A DNA stretch of 64,000 nucleotides from Planotetraspora kaengkrachanensis (GCF_016862895.1 NZ_BONV01000012.1:62001-126000); one strand, 5' to 3'. Counted from the first letter of the stretch, positions 27,487 to 37,403 are shown. Numbers and translations are program-made. The notes: a model not told the origin generated them from the letters alone.

Positions 27487-28703
27487 ATGCGGGATGACCT
27501 GGGTCCAACCCAGCTGCCTCGCCTTCTGGCCGAGCGGTACGGCCTGGCGATACAGAGCCTGGTCCAACTGCCCATCGGCCAGGGAACCGTGAACTACCGG
27601 GCCAACTGTGCAATCGGCGAGGTCTTCGTCAAGAGCTACCCGCCCGGCACCGACCTCGAACAGGAAGCACGCGCGATCGAATTGTCCGAGCTCGCCCGCC
27701 GTAACCGCATTCCCTCGACCGCCGTTCTGCGCAACCATGACGGCCAGACCATCGACGCAACAACGTCTCTACCCGTGTCGATCTGGCAGTGGGTACCTGG
27801 CCGTGTCGTCACGGAGCTCAACACATCTCAGTACGAGCAGGCCGGTGACGCACTCGGACGCCTCCACGCGCTTTTCGTGAAGCTCCCGGTGAACTCGACG
27901 TCCAACCGAAAAGTGGATGAGTGGCGTGACATCGATCTCGACGATCTGGCCGCGACCGTGGACGCCCTACTCGGAATCATCACATCGAGAAGGACCGAGG
28001 GCATCTTGGACGCCTTCGACACCGTCGCGGAACGCACCCTTCTCGAACGGCGCCAGATGCTTCCCCGGATCCCGGAGCTTCTCGCGGATCTTCCTGGCAA
28101 TCTCGCCGTACAGCTCCTGCATGGCGACTACAGCCCGGTGAACCTGTTGTGGGTCGGCGACGAACTCGCGGCGGTGATCAACTTCAGCCCGCCGGACCCG
28201 TTCCTGCTGGCCTACGACCTGGGGCGGATGGCGTTCTACCCCAACACGGTCACCGGAGACCCGCAACGGACGTCACGGCCTACATCGCAGCCAATCCCGC
28301 CGTCTCAGACATCGACATCCGCGCCTGCGGCCGGGTGGCGCCGCTCCAACTCATACGCAGCCTCTACGGGGTCAAGCAGCACTACTCGAAGCCAGGCCTA
28401 CTCCAGGCCGATCTCGACGAGTTCTGGCTCCTCCGGCATGAGGCCGCCGCATGCATGCTCGGACATCTCACGGAGATGGACACGCTGCTCGACGACCTGA
28501 CCCTCCTCCGTCCGCCTTCCGGCCAGGGAGAAACTGTGACGCGAGGAACTGTTCACCCGTCCGAGACAGCCGACTGCCGGCATACGCAGGCCGCCCTCGG
28601 CGACGGCGCATCGGCCATCCGGACGGGGCAGCACGTGACTCGGGCCTCGTATCGGCCCCGGGACCACCATGAACGGGTTTGGGCTACGGCCGTCCGACGC
28701 TGA
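27487..28703 (+). pseudogene. Aminoglycoside-phosphotransferase-like kinase, frameshifted
   Basis: The first ~260 codons read as an APH-fold kinase: VNYRANCAIGEVFVKSYP (nucleotide-loop Lys), then QLLHGDYSPVNLLW with the catalytic Asp and Asn. The metal-binding DFG-like element, usually I-D-W/F, reads AVINFSPPDPF, so the Asp is replaced by Asn. Near 28260 the frame shifts; the continuation VTAYIAANPAVSDIDIRA ... LLDDLTLLRPPS is in the next frame and stays open to 28703, running into the end of the UDP-glucose dehydrogenase gene. ATG at 27487 has GGAGGGT 6 bases before it. Both the frameshift and the Asp-to-Asn change argue for a dead gene. Confidence 0.75.
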
Positions 28704-29976
28704 TATAGGTGAAGCCCAGGCTCCGCATTACCGCCGGGTCCAGAAGATTTCGGCCGTCGAAGAACACCGGCCTCCGCATCACCGAGGCGGCCTGCGCCCA
28801 GTCGACCTCCTTGAGCTGCGGCCAATCGGTGACCAGGATCGCCGCGTCCGCGCCCTCAACGGCCGACCGGGGACTTTCGTGGCGGGTCGTCCACGTCCAC
28901 GGCTCGGCCTCGGCCGGTCGCGCCATCGGGTCCCAGCAACGCACCTCCGCGCCTTCGGCCAGCAACCGGCCCGCAAGTACCGTGCTCGGAGCTTCCCGCA
29001 TGTCATCCGTACCGGGCTTGAACGTCATCCCGAGGAGCGCCACCCGCGCGCCCGCCAGCGTGCCGAGCTCGTCTTTGAGACGCTGTATCGCCCGCCGCTT
29101 CTGCAGATTGTTGACCTCGATCACCGCCGACAACATCTGCAGGTGGTAGCCGGTGTTGGACGCCAACTGCCGCAGCGCCTCGGAGTCCTTGGGAAAGCAC
29201 GATCCGCCCCACCCGATGCCGGGCCGCAAAAAGTGGTGGCCCAGGCGGTGGTCCATGCCGACCGCGCGAGCCACGTCCTCAACGTCGGCGCCGGTCTTCT
29301 CGCAAAGAGTGGCGATCTCGTTGATGAAGCTGATCTTCGTGGCGAGCAGGGCGTTCGAGGCGAGTTTGGCCATTTCGGCGGAGCGCACGTCCATTACGAC
29401 GACCGGCCCGTCCACACCCGTGTGCAGTTCCGAGATGAGCGCCGCCGTCGCATCGTCGTCGGCGCCGATGACGACCCGGTCGGGATGCAGGAAATCCTCG
29501 ACCGCGCGTCCCTCGGCGGTGAACTCCGGGTTGGCCGCATACCCGACATGTCCGAGCCCCGCGGCGTCCAGCGCGGCCCGCACCCGAGCGCCGGTCCCGA
29601 CGGGCACGGTCGACTTCACCACCACGGCTCTCAGGTGCGATGCGGCCTCGAGCGACCGAACCACCGACCAGACTCGGGACAGGTCCGCGTCACCGGACGC
29701 CGACGGCGGCGTGTCGACACACACATAGACGACCTCGGCGCCGTTCAGGGTCTCCTGTACGTCCAGGGTGAAGGTCAGCCGCTCCTTGTTCCGGGCGATC
29801 ATGTCGCCGAGCCCAGGCTCGTAGATAGGCACATCACCAGACCGGAGGAGCCGAACTTTCTCCGGATCGATGTCCCGTACCACCACACGATGGCCGAGTT
29901 CGGCGAGGCAGGCACCGGTCACCAGACCGATGTAGCCGGCACCGAACACAGCAATGCGCAGTCCCGGCCTGACCAT
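28684..29976 (-). CDS. ugd: UDP-glucose 6-dehydrogenase
   Basis: This NAD-dependent enzyme oxidises UDP-glucose to UDP-glucuronate for cell-surface glycans. The N-terminal Rossmann motif is GAGYIGLVTG, followed by YEPGL, KSTVPVGTG and NPEF. The catalytic Cys is in GWGGSCFPKDSEAL near residue 255, and a C-terminal Rossmann domain carries LLGMTFKPGTDD. The length of about 430 residues from ATG 29976 is normal. Earlier in-frame starts up to 30069 would add ~31 residues with no support; the chosen ATG has only a weak GGATGA before it. It is complete amid broken neighbours, and no glycosyltransferase accompanies it, so it may have been left by loss of a capsule-type locus. Confidence 0.9.
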   Translation of the reverse strand: MVRPGLRIAVFGAGYIGLVTGACLAELGHRVVVRDIDPEKVRLLRSGDVPIYEPGLGDMIARNKERLTFTLDVQETLNGAEVVYVCVDTPPSASGDADLSRVWSVVRSLEAASHLRAVVVKSTVPVGTGARVRAALDAAGLGHVGYAANPEFTAEGRAVEDFLHPDRVVIGADDDATAALISELHTGVDGPVVVMDVRSAEMAKLASNALLATKISFINEIATLCEKTGADVEDVARAVGMDHRLGHHFLRPGIGWGGSCFPKDSEALRQLASNTGYHLQMLSAVIEVNNLQKRRAIQRLKDELGTLAGARVALLGMTFKPGTDDMREAPSTVLAGRLLAEGAEVRCWDPMARPAEAEPWTWTTRHESPRSAVEGADAAILVTDWPQLKEVDWAQAASVMRRPVFFDGRNLLDPAVMRSLGFTYISVGRP

Positions 29977-30214
29977 GCTGTCATCCGTTCTCGCGGTCAC
30001 GTCCGGAATTTCTCTGCCCGGGCTGTGAGGGATGCCCACCATACCTGTGACCCTGTGATATTCGCCCACAACACTGCGTTAGACCCTGCTACCCCAGAAG
30101 ACTCCGCCGGTCGACGGCCATTCGTGGTCGTCGGGCTCTCTATGTTCGTCGGCCGGGGGTCGTAGTCGCGGGGAGACACATGACCTCACCATGCTGAATC
30201 TCGCGCTCAGTTGG

Positions 30215-30538
30215 TCATGTCCCAGATGAAGCGAGCGCGCGCTCCACTGCCCGCACCGCCGCCAAAATGCATGGTGTCGAGGCAGTTATTGAGCGGCTGA
30301 CGAGGTGCTTGGGACCGTAGCGGGAATGAATCTCCGCCAATCGTTCGGCGACGTCGAGATGCGTTCCGTCTGGACCGGTGGTCATGTCGCAGTAGGTCAG
30401 TGCTTCGACGAGTTCGGGACGTTCCTCGTCGAACTCAGCGGTGAGTGCGTCAAAGAGGTCGCGAAGATTCTCATCATCCGGCCTGCTCGGAAGTCCCTTG
30501 ACGAGCGGGGGGACGAGGGACGGCAGGGCGTACGTCAT
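30215..30538 (-). pseudogene. C-terminal fragment of an HD-domain protein
   Basis: About 107 residues correspond to the second half of an actinobacterial HD-domain hydrolase: ELVEALTYCDMTTGPDG, then ERLAEIHSRYGPKHLVSRSI and a final LAAVRAVERALA helix. The N-terminal half with the HD metal ligands is missing, and the upstream codons do not resemble it. It is therefore a truncated remnant with no expected activity. Confidence 0.55.
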
Positions 30539-30746
30539 CGACGTCGTACGCCGACGGGCCCACCGGGACGCCGACGTCAACACGCCCGTAGGACGGTGCC
30601 GTGAGCGTGCGGAACATCGAAACCATCGCCCGTGGAGTGGGGGACAGACTCGTCGAAACAGGAGATTGTCACGATATGCAAACGCGAGTCATATGACTTC
30701 TGGTGCATTCCTAGTATTTCTGGGTGCGTCGAGACGGGGAGGACCG

Positions 30747-31055
30747 ATGGGGGATAAGGTGCCCAATCCGCAGCTGGCGGATTTGAAGAAATTACGCGCA
30801 GACTGGGCCGCCGAATACGAGGAGGTCAAGACCGCGATCGACCGGCCCGCGAAGGACTTCGGCGGCGGCGAGGTCATCAGCGGGGCCTGGCGCGACAAGC
30901 AGGCACCGGAGATCACCGGACGCAAGGACCGCGTGCACAGGCTCGTCGACGACGTGCTCGATGCCATCGACGCGGCCATCAAGGGGCAGCCGGAAGAGGT
31001 TTCCGAGAACGAGGCCAGGAACTACCGCCGAATGCGCGCGGGGAGGCTCGGATGA
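30747..31055 (+). CDS. Small WXG100-like helical protein
   Basis: This 102-residue, almost entirely helical protein starts at ATG 30747, which has GGGGAGGA just upstream. It contains LKKLRADWAAEYEEV and a GAWRDKQAPEITGRKDRVHRLVDDV helix pair with a W-based turn, recalling WXG100/ESX-type partners, although the strict WxG triplet is not present. Its stop overlaps the start of the 648-residue partner by 4 bases (ATGA). In actinomycetes this order (short helical protein, then a large helical protein) is common for type VII-related export substrates. No secretion ATPase is nearby. Confidence 0.7.
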   Translation: MGDKVPNPQLADLKKLRADWAAEYEEVKTAIDRPAKDFGGGEVISGAWRDKQAPEITGRKDRVHRLVDDVLDAIDAAIKGQPEEVSENEARNYRRMRAGRLG

Positions 31056-32998
31056 CCGGGTTCAGCGGCATGAAGGTCGGCCAGTTCAAGATGACCGTCA
31101 AGAGCATGTCGGACGGCGCGACCGTGCTCAAGGATGCCAAGAGCAGGTTCACCAAGAACTTTTCTGAATTGGGCGTCGACACCGCGAGCCTGAACGAGCT
31201 GGGCAGGATCGGCGGCGAGATCGAGGGCATGCTGCCCGAGGCCAGGCGGCGACTGGACCTGGGCGTCGCGCTCGAACGCCGCAAGGACCCGTGGCTGAAG
31301 AACACAGACGCCACGACCTACGTGGCCGAGCCTCCGATGTCCGTGGCCGACGCCCGCGCCAAGGGCAAGGAGCTGGCCGACCGGCTCAACGCGCTCAACA
31401 GCACCGACGGCGCCAGCGCCGAGGAGATCCACAGGATCGCCGAGGAGTTGAAGGCGTACCAGGACGACCCCGAGGTGCTGGCCGCGTTCTTCACCGGCGT
31501 GCAGCCCCCGAACCGGCTCACGTCGTTGCCGAGCCTGATGTACGCGTGCGGGAGCAAGACCGCCTCCCAGGACCTGGAGGTGTTCTCCAAGGCACTGGGC
31601 GTGGCGATCAGCGCGGAGAACCTGACCACGCCGGGCATGGACAAGGTCAAGCAGGCGCTGACCACGTCGGGCGGGATACCGGGCACGAATTGGGACAAGC
31701 TGGCGCTGTTGCAGTACGGCAAGTTCCCGACCGACTTCGTCAAGCTGGCCGCCAAGAATCTGGCGCTGGACGACTTCGCGAAGGACCCCGACCAGGATTT
31801 CCGCGGCGGCTTCGCCAGCTCGCGCGCCTACAACGGGGCGGTGTCGGAGGACAACGTCGCGCTGGCGCTCAATATGCTCGGCAAGGACGACGTCGCGGCG
31901 CGTGACGTGTTGTGGAACATGCATCCAGGCGACTACCGCAAGACCTTCACCCAGCTTCTGAACTACTCGCGGATGCGTGACGACGTCGGGGACGCGCTGG
32001 GCCTGGCGATCGAGGCGGGCGGCGGCGTGCACACCGAGGAGCCCGGCAAGCACAGCCCAGGGGCCTCCCAGTTCGCCTTCGAGTGGATTCTCGCGGCCGG
32101 CGCCAAGGGCAAGGACGTCAACTGGTCACTCAAGGACTCCAACGCCAGCCTGGCCTCCTCCTACAAGCACGAGCTGACGACCGGTGCCCGGATCGACGAC
32201 GCCAGGAACCGCGAATCCGGCATGGGCGCGCCGCCGGACTTCTCCGCCATCCCGGGTCTCACCCCGTCCTTCTATCTGAGCCCTAAGGACACCTACAACT
32301 TCATCAAGACGTTCGCCGACCACGAGCAGGCCACCCAGTCCTTCGACCAGGAGATGGGCGCCTTCAGGCACGACCTGCTCGTGAACGCCGCCAAGATCGA
32401 CGCGGAGGCCCTGAAGAGCGGCAAGGACCCGCACAACTTCCAGCGCGCCGCCAGCGCGCTGGGCGACCTGGCCGGGCTGGAGTACGCGGCGATCGTCAAG
32501 GTGCGGGGCGACCAGGACGAGTTCGATGCGCAGATGCGCAGCCTGATGAAGGACATCGTTACGGTCGGCCTGATCGACCGCATCCCCATGTCCGGCGCGG
32601 TCAAGACGTTCGGCTGGGAGGCCACCAAGTTCATGGTCGGCAAGGGCCTGGACAACTGGGCCGGTGGTGACGAGAACAACACCCGAGTCGGCAAATTCGA
32701 CAACGCGACCGACGCCTGGGTGGCCGCCCAGCGCTACGAGATGGCCTCGATCCTGCTGGAGGCCGGCTACCCGGCGAACCCGCCGTTCCCCCAGGAGCTC
32801 ACCAAGGACGGCAAGCCACTGTCCGTCGACGAGATGATCAAGGACAAGAACAAGCTGAAGGCCTTCGACGACTGGATGGACAAAACCGACATAGACGGCG
32901 AGGGTTCCACGTTCGACCAGAAGGTCGAGGAGGGCAACGACGCGGTCACCAGCAAGGAGCCGGAGACGGTCGCGAAGGAGTACGAGAAGAAGGATTAG
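31052..32998 (+). CDS. Large helical protein of the DUF6571-like type, possible type VII-related substrate
   Basis: This 648-residue, mainly helical protein has no signal peptide and no clear transmembrane segment. It starts with MKVGQFKMTVKSM, then a coiled N-terminal ~100 residues. The body resembles large actinomycete proteins I know only as DUF6571; the match is by general appearance (GNPDFVKLA-like repeats, a YKHELTTGARI segment near 375, WVAAQRYEMASILLEAGYP near 555). The tail is rich in Asp, Lys and Glu. It is translationally coupled to the WXG100-like gene and converges with the lipoprotein gene, with only 4 bases between the stops. Function is unknown; export or contact-dependent roles are inference. 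Confidence 0.7.
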   Translation: MTGFSGMKVGQFKMTVKSMSDGATVLKDAKSRFTKNFSELGVDTASLNELGRIGGEIEGMLPEARRRLDLGVALERRKDPWLKNTDATTYVAEPPMSVADARAKGKELADRLNALNSTDGASAEEIHRIAEELKAYQDDPEVLAAFFTGVQPPNRLTSLPSLMYACGSKTASQDLEVFSKALGVAISAENLTTPGMDKVKQALTTSGGIPGTNWDKLALLQYGKFPTDFVKLAAKNLALDDFAKDPDQDFRGGFASSRAYNGAVSEDNVALALNMLGKDDVAARDVLWNMHPGDYRKTFTQLLNYSRMRDDVGDALGLAIEAGGGVHTEEPGKHSPGASQFAFEWILAAGAKGKDVNWSLKDSNASLASSYKHELTTGARIDDARNRESGMGAPPDFSAIPGLTPSFYLSPKDTYNFIKTFADHEQATQSFDQEMGAFRHDLLVNAAKIDAEALKSGKDPHNFQRAASALGDLAGLEYAAIVKVRGDQDEFDAQMRSLMKDIVTVGLIDRIPMSGAVKTFGWEATKFMVGKGLDNWAGGDENNTRVGKFDNATDAWVAAQRYEMASILLEAGYPANPPFPQELTKDGKPLSVDEMIKDKNKLKAFDDWMDKTDIDGEGSTFDQKVEEGNDAVTSKEPETVAKEYEKKD

Positions 32999-33002
32999 GC
33001 GG

Positions 33003-33461
33003 TCACGCGCAGGCCGTCTGGCCCTCGACCGTGACCGCCACGGTGTCCTCCTGCGGCAGGGTCATCGTGTAGGTGAAGGTGATCTCGGGCTCCTGTTTGA
33101 CCTCTTTCACCTGGCGCGAGTCGGTCTTGTCGGACTGGTCGGGGCCGCCCGTCGCGGTCTCGTAACCCGCTTCGGAGAACCGCGCGCCGATGGTGCGTTC
33201 GGCATTGTCGAGCGTGTCGTCGGCGTCGGGGTTGTTGGAGCTCAATGTCGCGGTGGCCGTGAAGACCCGCTTGAAGGTCCCGTCACCGCAAGCGACGTTC
33301 TCCGTCGCCGGGCTGGTGATTTTCGGCTCGACCCACTTCTCCCACGCCATGACCTGCTGCCCGTCCTTGGCCAACTGGGCGCCCGATTCGTCGATCGAGC
33401 CGCCGCTGCAGGCCGTGAGCAGCACGGCGATGGCCGCTAACGGAAATAATCGCCTCAACAC
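33003..33461 (-). CDS. Small lipoprotein
   Basis: This 152-residue protein has a short signal peptide (MLRRLFPLAAIAVLLTAC) ending in the lipobox LTAC, so Cys18 is the predicted lipid-modified residue. The mature part is polar with two further cysteines (near 58 and the penultimate residue) that could form a disulfide. It contains VACGDGTFKRVFTATATLS and ends in VEGQTACA. No family is recognised. It lies tail to tail with the large helical protein gene; this three-gene set recurs in related actinomycetes to the extent I recall, but I cannot verify that here. Confidence 0.75.
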   Translation of the reverse strand: MLRRLFPLAAIAVLLTACSGGSIDESGAQLAKDGQQVMAWEKWVEPKITSPATENVACGDGTFKRVFTATATLSSNNPDADDTLDNAERTIGARFSEAGYETATGGPDQSDKTDSRQVKEVKQEPEITFTYTMTLPQEDTVAVTVEGQTACA

Positions 33462-33618
33462 CAGCCCACTCCTCCTACGCCGTCACATGCCGCGTGGGGG
33501 CAGCTTAGCGAAATGTGGAAAGCGTCACGGGAATCGCGCCGCAGAGCCTGTGCCCTGAGCGGTACGGCGGAACACGGCGGCGTCCAGCGGAACCCGCGCA
33601 CGCAGGGGCGTTGTCCGA

Positions 33619-33664
33619 AGCCTTCCAAACTGGCTACTCGGGTTCGATTCCCGTCATCCGCTCC
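33619..33664 (+). repeat. 3' half of tRNA-Gly(TCC), att-site remnant
   Basis: The stretch has the anticodon loop region CCTTCCAAACT (anticodon TCC), T arm CGGGTTCGATTCCCG and acceptor end CATCCGCTCC. The 5' half (GCGGATG and D arm) is not found in the 100 bases upstream, and the 5' anticodon stem no longer pairs properly. It cannot fold as a tRNA. This is the expected scar of site-specific integration at a tRNA-Gly gene. Confidence 0.7.
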
Positions 33665-33841
33665 CGATGCACAAGGCCGTCGGATATCGCCGATCGAATC
33701 GCCTGCACGCGGATTGGTTCGCGATGCTCTCCCGTTCGCGCTTTCGGAGGGCTTTCTCGGCCTCGTCCAGCGGCCGTACCTCGTCCAGCGGCCATAACTG
33801 GGAAATGACCGTAGGCCTCGTACGCATCCAACTCGCCGATC

Positions 33842-34195
33842 TCACAGGACTGCCAGCAGGAGATAGCCGGCCACTGCCGATCCGGCCAATGCTCCGCCGT
33901 AGCAGAACAGATTGATCGCCCTTTCGAGGTGCTTGAGCTGCAGCCCGTCATACAGGGCGTAGCGGAAGCGGTGCGCCCAATGGAAGAGCGCCAGCACGCA
34001 GAAGCCGAAGAGAGCGACGCGCGTGACGGGGTGGCCCAGCACGGCGGACAGGTGCGCATGGTCGGGCGGCGACACCCAGCCCAGCGGGAACGCGAGGCCG
34101 AAGAGGAACAGCAGTACTGGGATCAGCAGGGCCGACAGCACGCCGCCGGCGCTGAACAGCAACCACAGGAACGGTTCCATCGGACGCCTGGCCAT
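33842..34195 (-). CDS. frdD: Fumarate reductase membrane subunit D
   Basis: This 117-residue subunit has three hydrophobic helices: PFLWLLFSAGGVLSALLIPVL, VALFGFCVLALFHWAHRFR and GGALAGSAVAGYLLLAVL. LFHWAHRFRYALYDGLQLK matches the conserved FrdD segment. It anchors the FAD/iron-sulfur part in the membrane and helps form the menaquinone site. It is the last gene of the frdABCD operon and begins 3 bases after frdC ends. Its length is normal. Confidence 0.9.
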   Translation of the reverse strand: MARRPMEPFLWLLFSAGGVLSALLIPVLLFLFGLAFPLGWVSPPDHAHLSAVLGHPVTRVALFGFCVLALFHWAHRFRYALYDGLQLKHLERAINLFCYGGALAGSAVAGYLLLAVL

Positions 34196-34198
34196 CGT

Positions 34199-34609
34199 TC
34201 ACCCCAAAATCAGAAAGGCCGCGAGCGCTGATGCGAGCATCCAGGCAACAAGGTTGCCCGCGCCGATCGCGGCCGGCGGCAGGCGCCTGCCGCGCAGCCG
34301 TACGACCATCGCGTGCGGCGAGAGCGTGAACAGCCAGGTGACGGCGTGGAGCAGGATGAAGCACAACGCGACCACGTTCAGCAGGAGCATCCCCGGTGTG
34401 GCGCTCCAGTCCAGGAACCGCCGGTAGTCCTCCGGCCCCTGAGCGACCGCGTTCACCAGCAGCAACAGGAACACCACGAACCACGCCACGAAAACACTAC
34501 TCAGCTCGCGGAGCACGAACAGCAGATATGAGCGGCGTCGCAGCCACCAGAAGACCGGTACGCGCGGCCGGTACCACCGAGGGTGAAATGGCGTGTGCTC
34601 GGTCTTCAT
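34199..34609 (-). CDS. frdC: Fumarate reductase membrane subunit C
   Basis: This 136-residue membrane subunit has three helices and the FrdC-type opening [25 protein letters not shown] at 34609 is chosen because it overlaps the frdB stop (ATGA); longer frames to 34720 lie entirely inside frdB. A histidine in [13 protein letters not shown] is positioned like quinone-site residues of the family. With FrdD it fixes the catalytic subunits to the inner face of the membrane. Confidence 0.9.
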   Translation of the reverse strand: MKTEHTPFHPRWYRPRVPVFWWLRRRSYLLFVLRELSSVFVAWFVVFLLLLVNAVAQGPEDYRRFLDWSATPGMLLLNVVALCFILLHAVTWLFTLSPHAMVVRLRGRRLPPAAIGAGNLVAWMLASALAAFLILG

Positions 34610-35349
34610 CGCGCCCCCCGTGGCAGAAGCAATGCCTTGAGGGAGTCCATGGCCGCCGTGAACTTGTACCGCTGAATGGCACCTGCCGGATCGACGTCCT
34701 TCGGGCAGACCGCGCTGCACTCGCCCACGAAAGTGCAGGCCCAGATGCCTTCGGCCGCCGAGAGGACGTCCGTCCGCTCCGAGGCGCCCTGGTCACGCGA
34801 GTCGAGGTTGTAGCGCTGGGCGAGAGCGATGGCCGCCGGGCCGAGGAACTCCTCGTCGAGCGCGTAAACGGGGCAGGCCGCGTAACAGAGCATGCAGTTG
34901 ATGCACATGCTGAACTGCTCGTACTCCTCACGCTCCGCCGGCAACTGGGGATACTCTCCGGCGGCCGGAGGTTCCTGCTCCGATCGGATGAGCCAGGGCT
35001 TGACCCGCGGCAGCTTGCGCATGAAGTCACCGATGTCCACAACGAGATCGCGCACGACGGGGAAGTTGGACAGCGGCTCGACGCGTACGGGACCGGGCGC
35101 ATAGTCGCCCAAGAAGGTGGCACACGTCAGCTTCGGCTCGCCGTTCACGGTCATGCCGCAGCTCCCGCAGACGCCCATCCTGCAGGACCAGCGGTAGGAG
35201 AGCGTGCCGTCCAGGTGGTCCTTGATGTGGTTCAGGCCGTCGAGGACCGACCACTCTTTGCGCAGCGGTATCTCGTGCTCCTGCGTCGTCGGCTCGGTGT
35301 CGCTCTCCGGCCGGTAGCGGGTTACCCGCAGGATGATGCGATCCGCCAT
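34606..35349 (-). CDS. frdB: Fumarate reductase iron-sulfur subunit
   Basis: This 247-residue electron-transfer subunit has a plant-type ferredoxin N-domain with [11 protein letters not shown] supplying 2Fe-2S ligands, and a C-terminal bacterial ferredoxin domain with [12 protein letters not shown] and [14 protein letters not shown] for the 4Fe-4S and 3Fe-4S centres. All cluster cysteines are present. ATG at 35349 is preceded by GGAGGTGA. It starts 5 bases after frdA and overlaps frdC by 4 bases. It passes electrons from menaquinol to the flavin of FrdA. Confidence 0.93.
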   Translation of the reverse strand: MADRIILRVTRYRPESDTEPTTQEHEIPLRKEWSVLDGLNHIKDHLDGTLSYRWSCRMGVCGSCGMTVNGEPKLTCATFLGDYAPGPVRVEPLSNFPVVRDLVVDIGDFMRKLPRVKPWLIRSEQEPPAAGEYPQLPAEREEYEQFSMCINCMLCYAACPVYALDEEFLGPAAIALAQRYNLDSRDQGASERTDVLSAAEGIWACTFVGECSAVCPKDVDPAGAIQRYKFTAAMDSLKALLLPRGAR

Positions 35350-35354
35350 GAGCG

Positions 35355-37106
35355 TCACCTCCCGTACACCCGCTCCCCCGGGGGCCACCTGGTGATCGTC
35401 ACCGGCGGATACTCCACCCGCCGTGACCCGTCGGCGTCGCGGTAGACAAGCGAGTTGGCGAGGAACCTGTGGTCGTCGCGGGCCGGGAAGTCGACGCGCT
35501 GGTGTGCTCCACGCGACTCCTCGCGCCGCAACGCACAGTGAACGATGCTTTCGGCCACGTCCAGCATGAACGACAGCTCGAGAGCGGCGAGCAGCTCGGT
35601 GTTGAAGGTCCGGCTGCGGTCCTCGAGGCGGACGGAGCGGAACCGCTCCTGCAGGACGCTGAGCCTGTCGGCGGCCTTGGCCAGTGAGCTCCCCGAACGG
35701 TAGATCCCCGCGCCTTCCTCCATGGTCGCCCGCATCTCCTCGCGGATGGCGGAGATCGGTTCCTTCCCGCCGTCACGCTGGAGCAGGTCGCGTTCCAGCC
35801 GCCGCCGCTCGTCCTCCACCTGCGCCCGCACGGCCGGCCGTACGGAAGTGCCCGCGCCTTGCACGCCCGAGGCGAACGAGGCGGCGGCCCGCCCGGCACG
35901 GGCACCGAACACGAGCAGTTCGGGCAGCGAATTGGAACCGAGACGGTTCGCGCCGTTGATGCTGACGCAGGCGACCTCGCCGGCGGCGAACAACCCCTCC
36001 AGTGGAGTGGAGCCGTAAATGTCGGTGTGGACTCCGCCCATCATGTAGTGCACGACCGGCCGCACCGGGATCAGTTCGCGGACCGGATCGATGTTCTCGT
36101 AGCTCCGGCAGAGCTCCCGTACGAAGGGAAGCCTGGCGTCGATGACCGTCTCTCCGAGGTGGCGCAGGTCCAGGTGCACGATGGGCCCGTAGGGCGTGTC
36201 GACGGTCCGGCCCTTCTCGACCTCCTGGACGAACGCCTGCGACAGGCGGTCACGCGGCCCCAACTCCATGCTGCGCAGTACGGGCGTGGGCGAGGGTGTG
36301 CCGAGGTCGTAGTCCTGCAGGTAGCGGTAGCCGTCCTTGTTGATCAACCAACCGCCCTCGGCCCTGGCCGCCTCCGTGATGAGGATGCCTGTGAAGGGCA
36401 GTCCGGTCGGGTGGTACTGGACGAACTCCATGTCCTTGAGCGGGGCACCCGCCCGATAGGCCAGTCCCATGCCGTCGCCGGTCTTTATGGCGGCGTTGGT
36501 GGTGAAGGGGTAGATCTGGCCGCATCCGCCCGTGCACAGGATGACCGCCTTGGCGGTGATGGCCTCGATCCGGCCCGACATCAACTCAACGGCGACGACG
36601 CCGGCCACGCGGCCGTCGTCGACGAGCAACCTCGTCACGTACCACTCGTCGTAGCGAGCGATGCGTTCATAGCGGAGGGAGGTCTGGAACAGGGTGTGGA
36701 GCAGGTGGAAGCCCGTCTTGTCGGCGGCGAACCACGTGCGCATCCTCTTCATTCCGCCGAACGGTCGTACGGCCACGCGTCCGTCGGGCTCGCGGCTCCA
36801 CGGGCAGCCCCAATGCTCCAGCCGGAGCAGTTCCTCGGGTGCCTCCTTGACGAAGACCTCGACGGCGTCCTGAGCGCACAACCAGTCCCCTCCCGAGATC
36901 GTGTCGTAGGCATGCTCGTCGAGGCTGTCATCGGGCCGGATGACCGCCGCAGCACCACCCTCGGCCGAGACCGTGTGGCTGCGCATCGGATACACCTTGG
37001 AGACGATCGCCACAGTCAGCCGCGGATCGTCCTCCGCGACGGCGATCGCCGCGCGCAGTCCTGCGCCACCGCCGCCCACGATCAGGACGTCATGCGAAAG
37101 CGTCAT
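35355..37106 (-). CDS. frdA: Fumarate reductase flavoprotein subunit
   Basis: This 583-residue flavoprotein has the FAD-binding motif [10 protein letters not shown] at 11-20 and the flavin-linking His region [16 protein letters not shown]. Active-site segments [21 protein letters not shown] and [14 protein letters not shown] are present, with the catalytic Arg region [17 protein letters not shown]. It reduces fumarate to succinate under low oxygen; succinate oxidation is the alternative direction. It heads the frdABCD operon, and AGG lies 5 bases before its ATG. The set is compact and intact, unlike the decayed genes left of 33.7 kb. Confidence 0.93.
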   Translation of the reverse strand: MTLSHDVLIVGGGGAGLRAAIAVAEDDPRLTVAIVSKVYPMRSHTVSAEGGAAAVIRPDDSLDEHAYDTISGGDWLCAQDAVEVFVKEAPEELLRLEHWGCPWSREPDGRVAVRPFGGMKRMRTWFAADKTGFHLLHTLFQTSLRYERIARYDEWYVTRLLVDDGRVAGVVAVELMSGRIEAITAKAVILCTGGCGQIYPFTTNAAIKTGDGMGLAYRAGAPLKDMEFVQYHPTGLPFTGILITEAARAEGGWLINKDGYRYLQDYDLGTPSPTPVLRSMELGPRDRLSQAFVQEVEKGRTVDTPYGPIVHLDLRHLGETVIDARLPFVRELCRSYENIDPVRELIPVRPVVHYMMGGVHTDIYGSTPLEGLFAAGEVACVSINGANRLGSNSLPELLVFGARAGRAAASFASGVQGAGTSVRPAVRAQVEDERRRLERDLLQRDGGKEPISAIREEMRATMEEGAGIYRSGSSLAKAADRLSVLQERFRSVRLEDRSRTFNTELLAALELSFMLDVAESIVHCALRREESRGAHQRVDFPARDDHRFLANSLVYRDADGSRRVEYPPVTITRWPPGERVYGR

Positions 37107-37169
37107 GGCCTCGCAATCAACTCATGGGATGTCGCCTTCAGCTCCGTGCCCCGGCTGCGGGTTCACCCG

Positions 37170-37403
37170 TCAGGAGCCGTGGTTCGCACCGACCTCGTCG
37201 CGGGCGACCTTCCCGTCGTGCCGGACGGTTGTCACCTCGATGCTGCCGTCGTGATATTCGTGACGGCTCCTGCGGCAGCCGCAGGAGAAGTACTCATCCC
37301 TGATGACCAGGCCCTGTTCGTCGTCGTCCAGGTAGTGCTCGCCGTCCACGGTCTTCCCGCACGGCGCCTTCTCACCTGTGAAACGGGTCTTCGTGCCAAC
37401 CAT
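37170..37403 (-). CDS. Small cysteine-containing hypothetical protein, 77 aa
   Basis: The protein has Cys residues in APCGKTVDG and in the FSCGCRRSRHEYHDG segment, together with several His, which would suit a metal site. Its ATG at 37403 has GGGGAG about 7 bases upstream. Composition is strongly polar and no family is recognised. It sits 63 bases upstream of frdA on the same strand, so it may share the frd promoter. Such short acidic/Cys proteins are frequent in actinomycetes without known function. Confidence 0.55.
   Translation of the reverse strand: MVGTKTRFTGEKAPCGKTVDGEHYLDDDEQGLVIRDEYFSCGCRRSRHEYHDGSIEVTTVRHDGKVARDEVGANHGS

Noticed and set aside
33760-33800. Direct repeat CCTCGTCCAGCGGCC (two copies) as a CRISPR-like or att repeat
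   Set aside because: Only two short copies with no regular spacer; more like a small internal duplication. No CRISPR array was seen anywhere in the window.
33654-33845. 63-codon minus-strand frame after frdD (LDEAEKALRKRERESIAN stretch)
   Set aside because: Part reads like helical protein, but it has no ribosome site and overlaps the frdD end and the tRNA-Gly scar; it may be a scrap of a lost gene and is too short to support.
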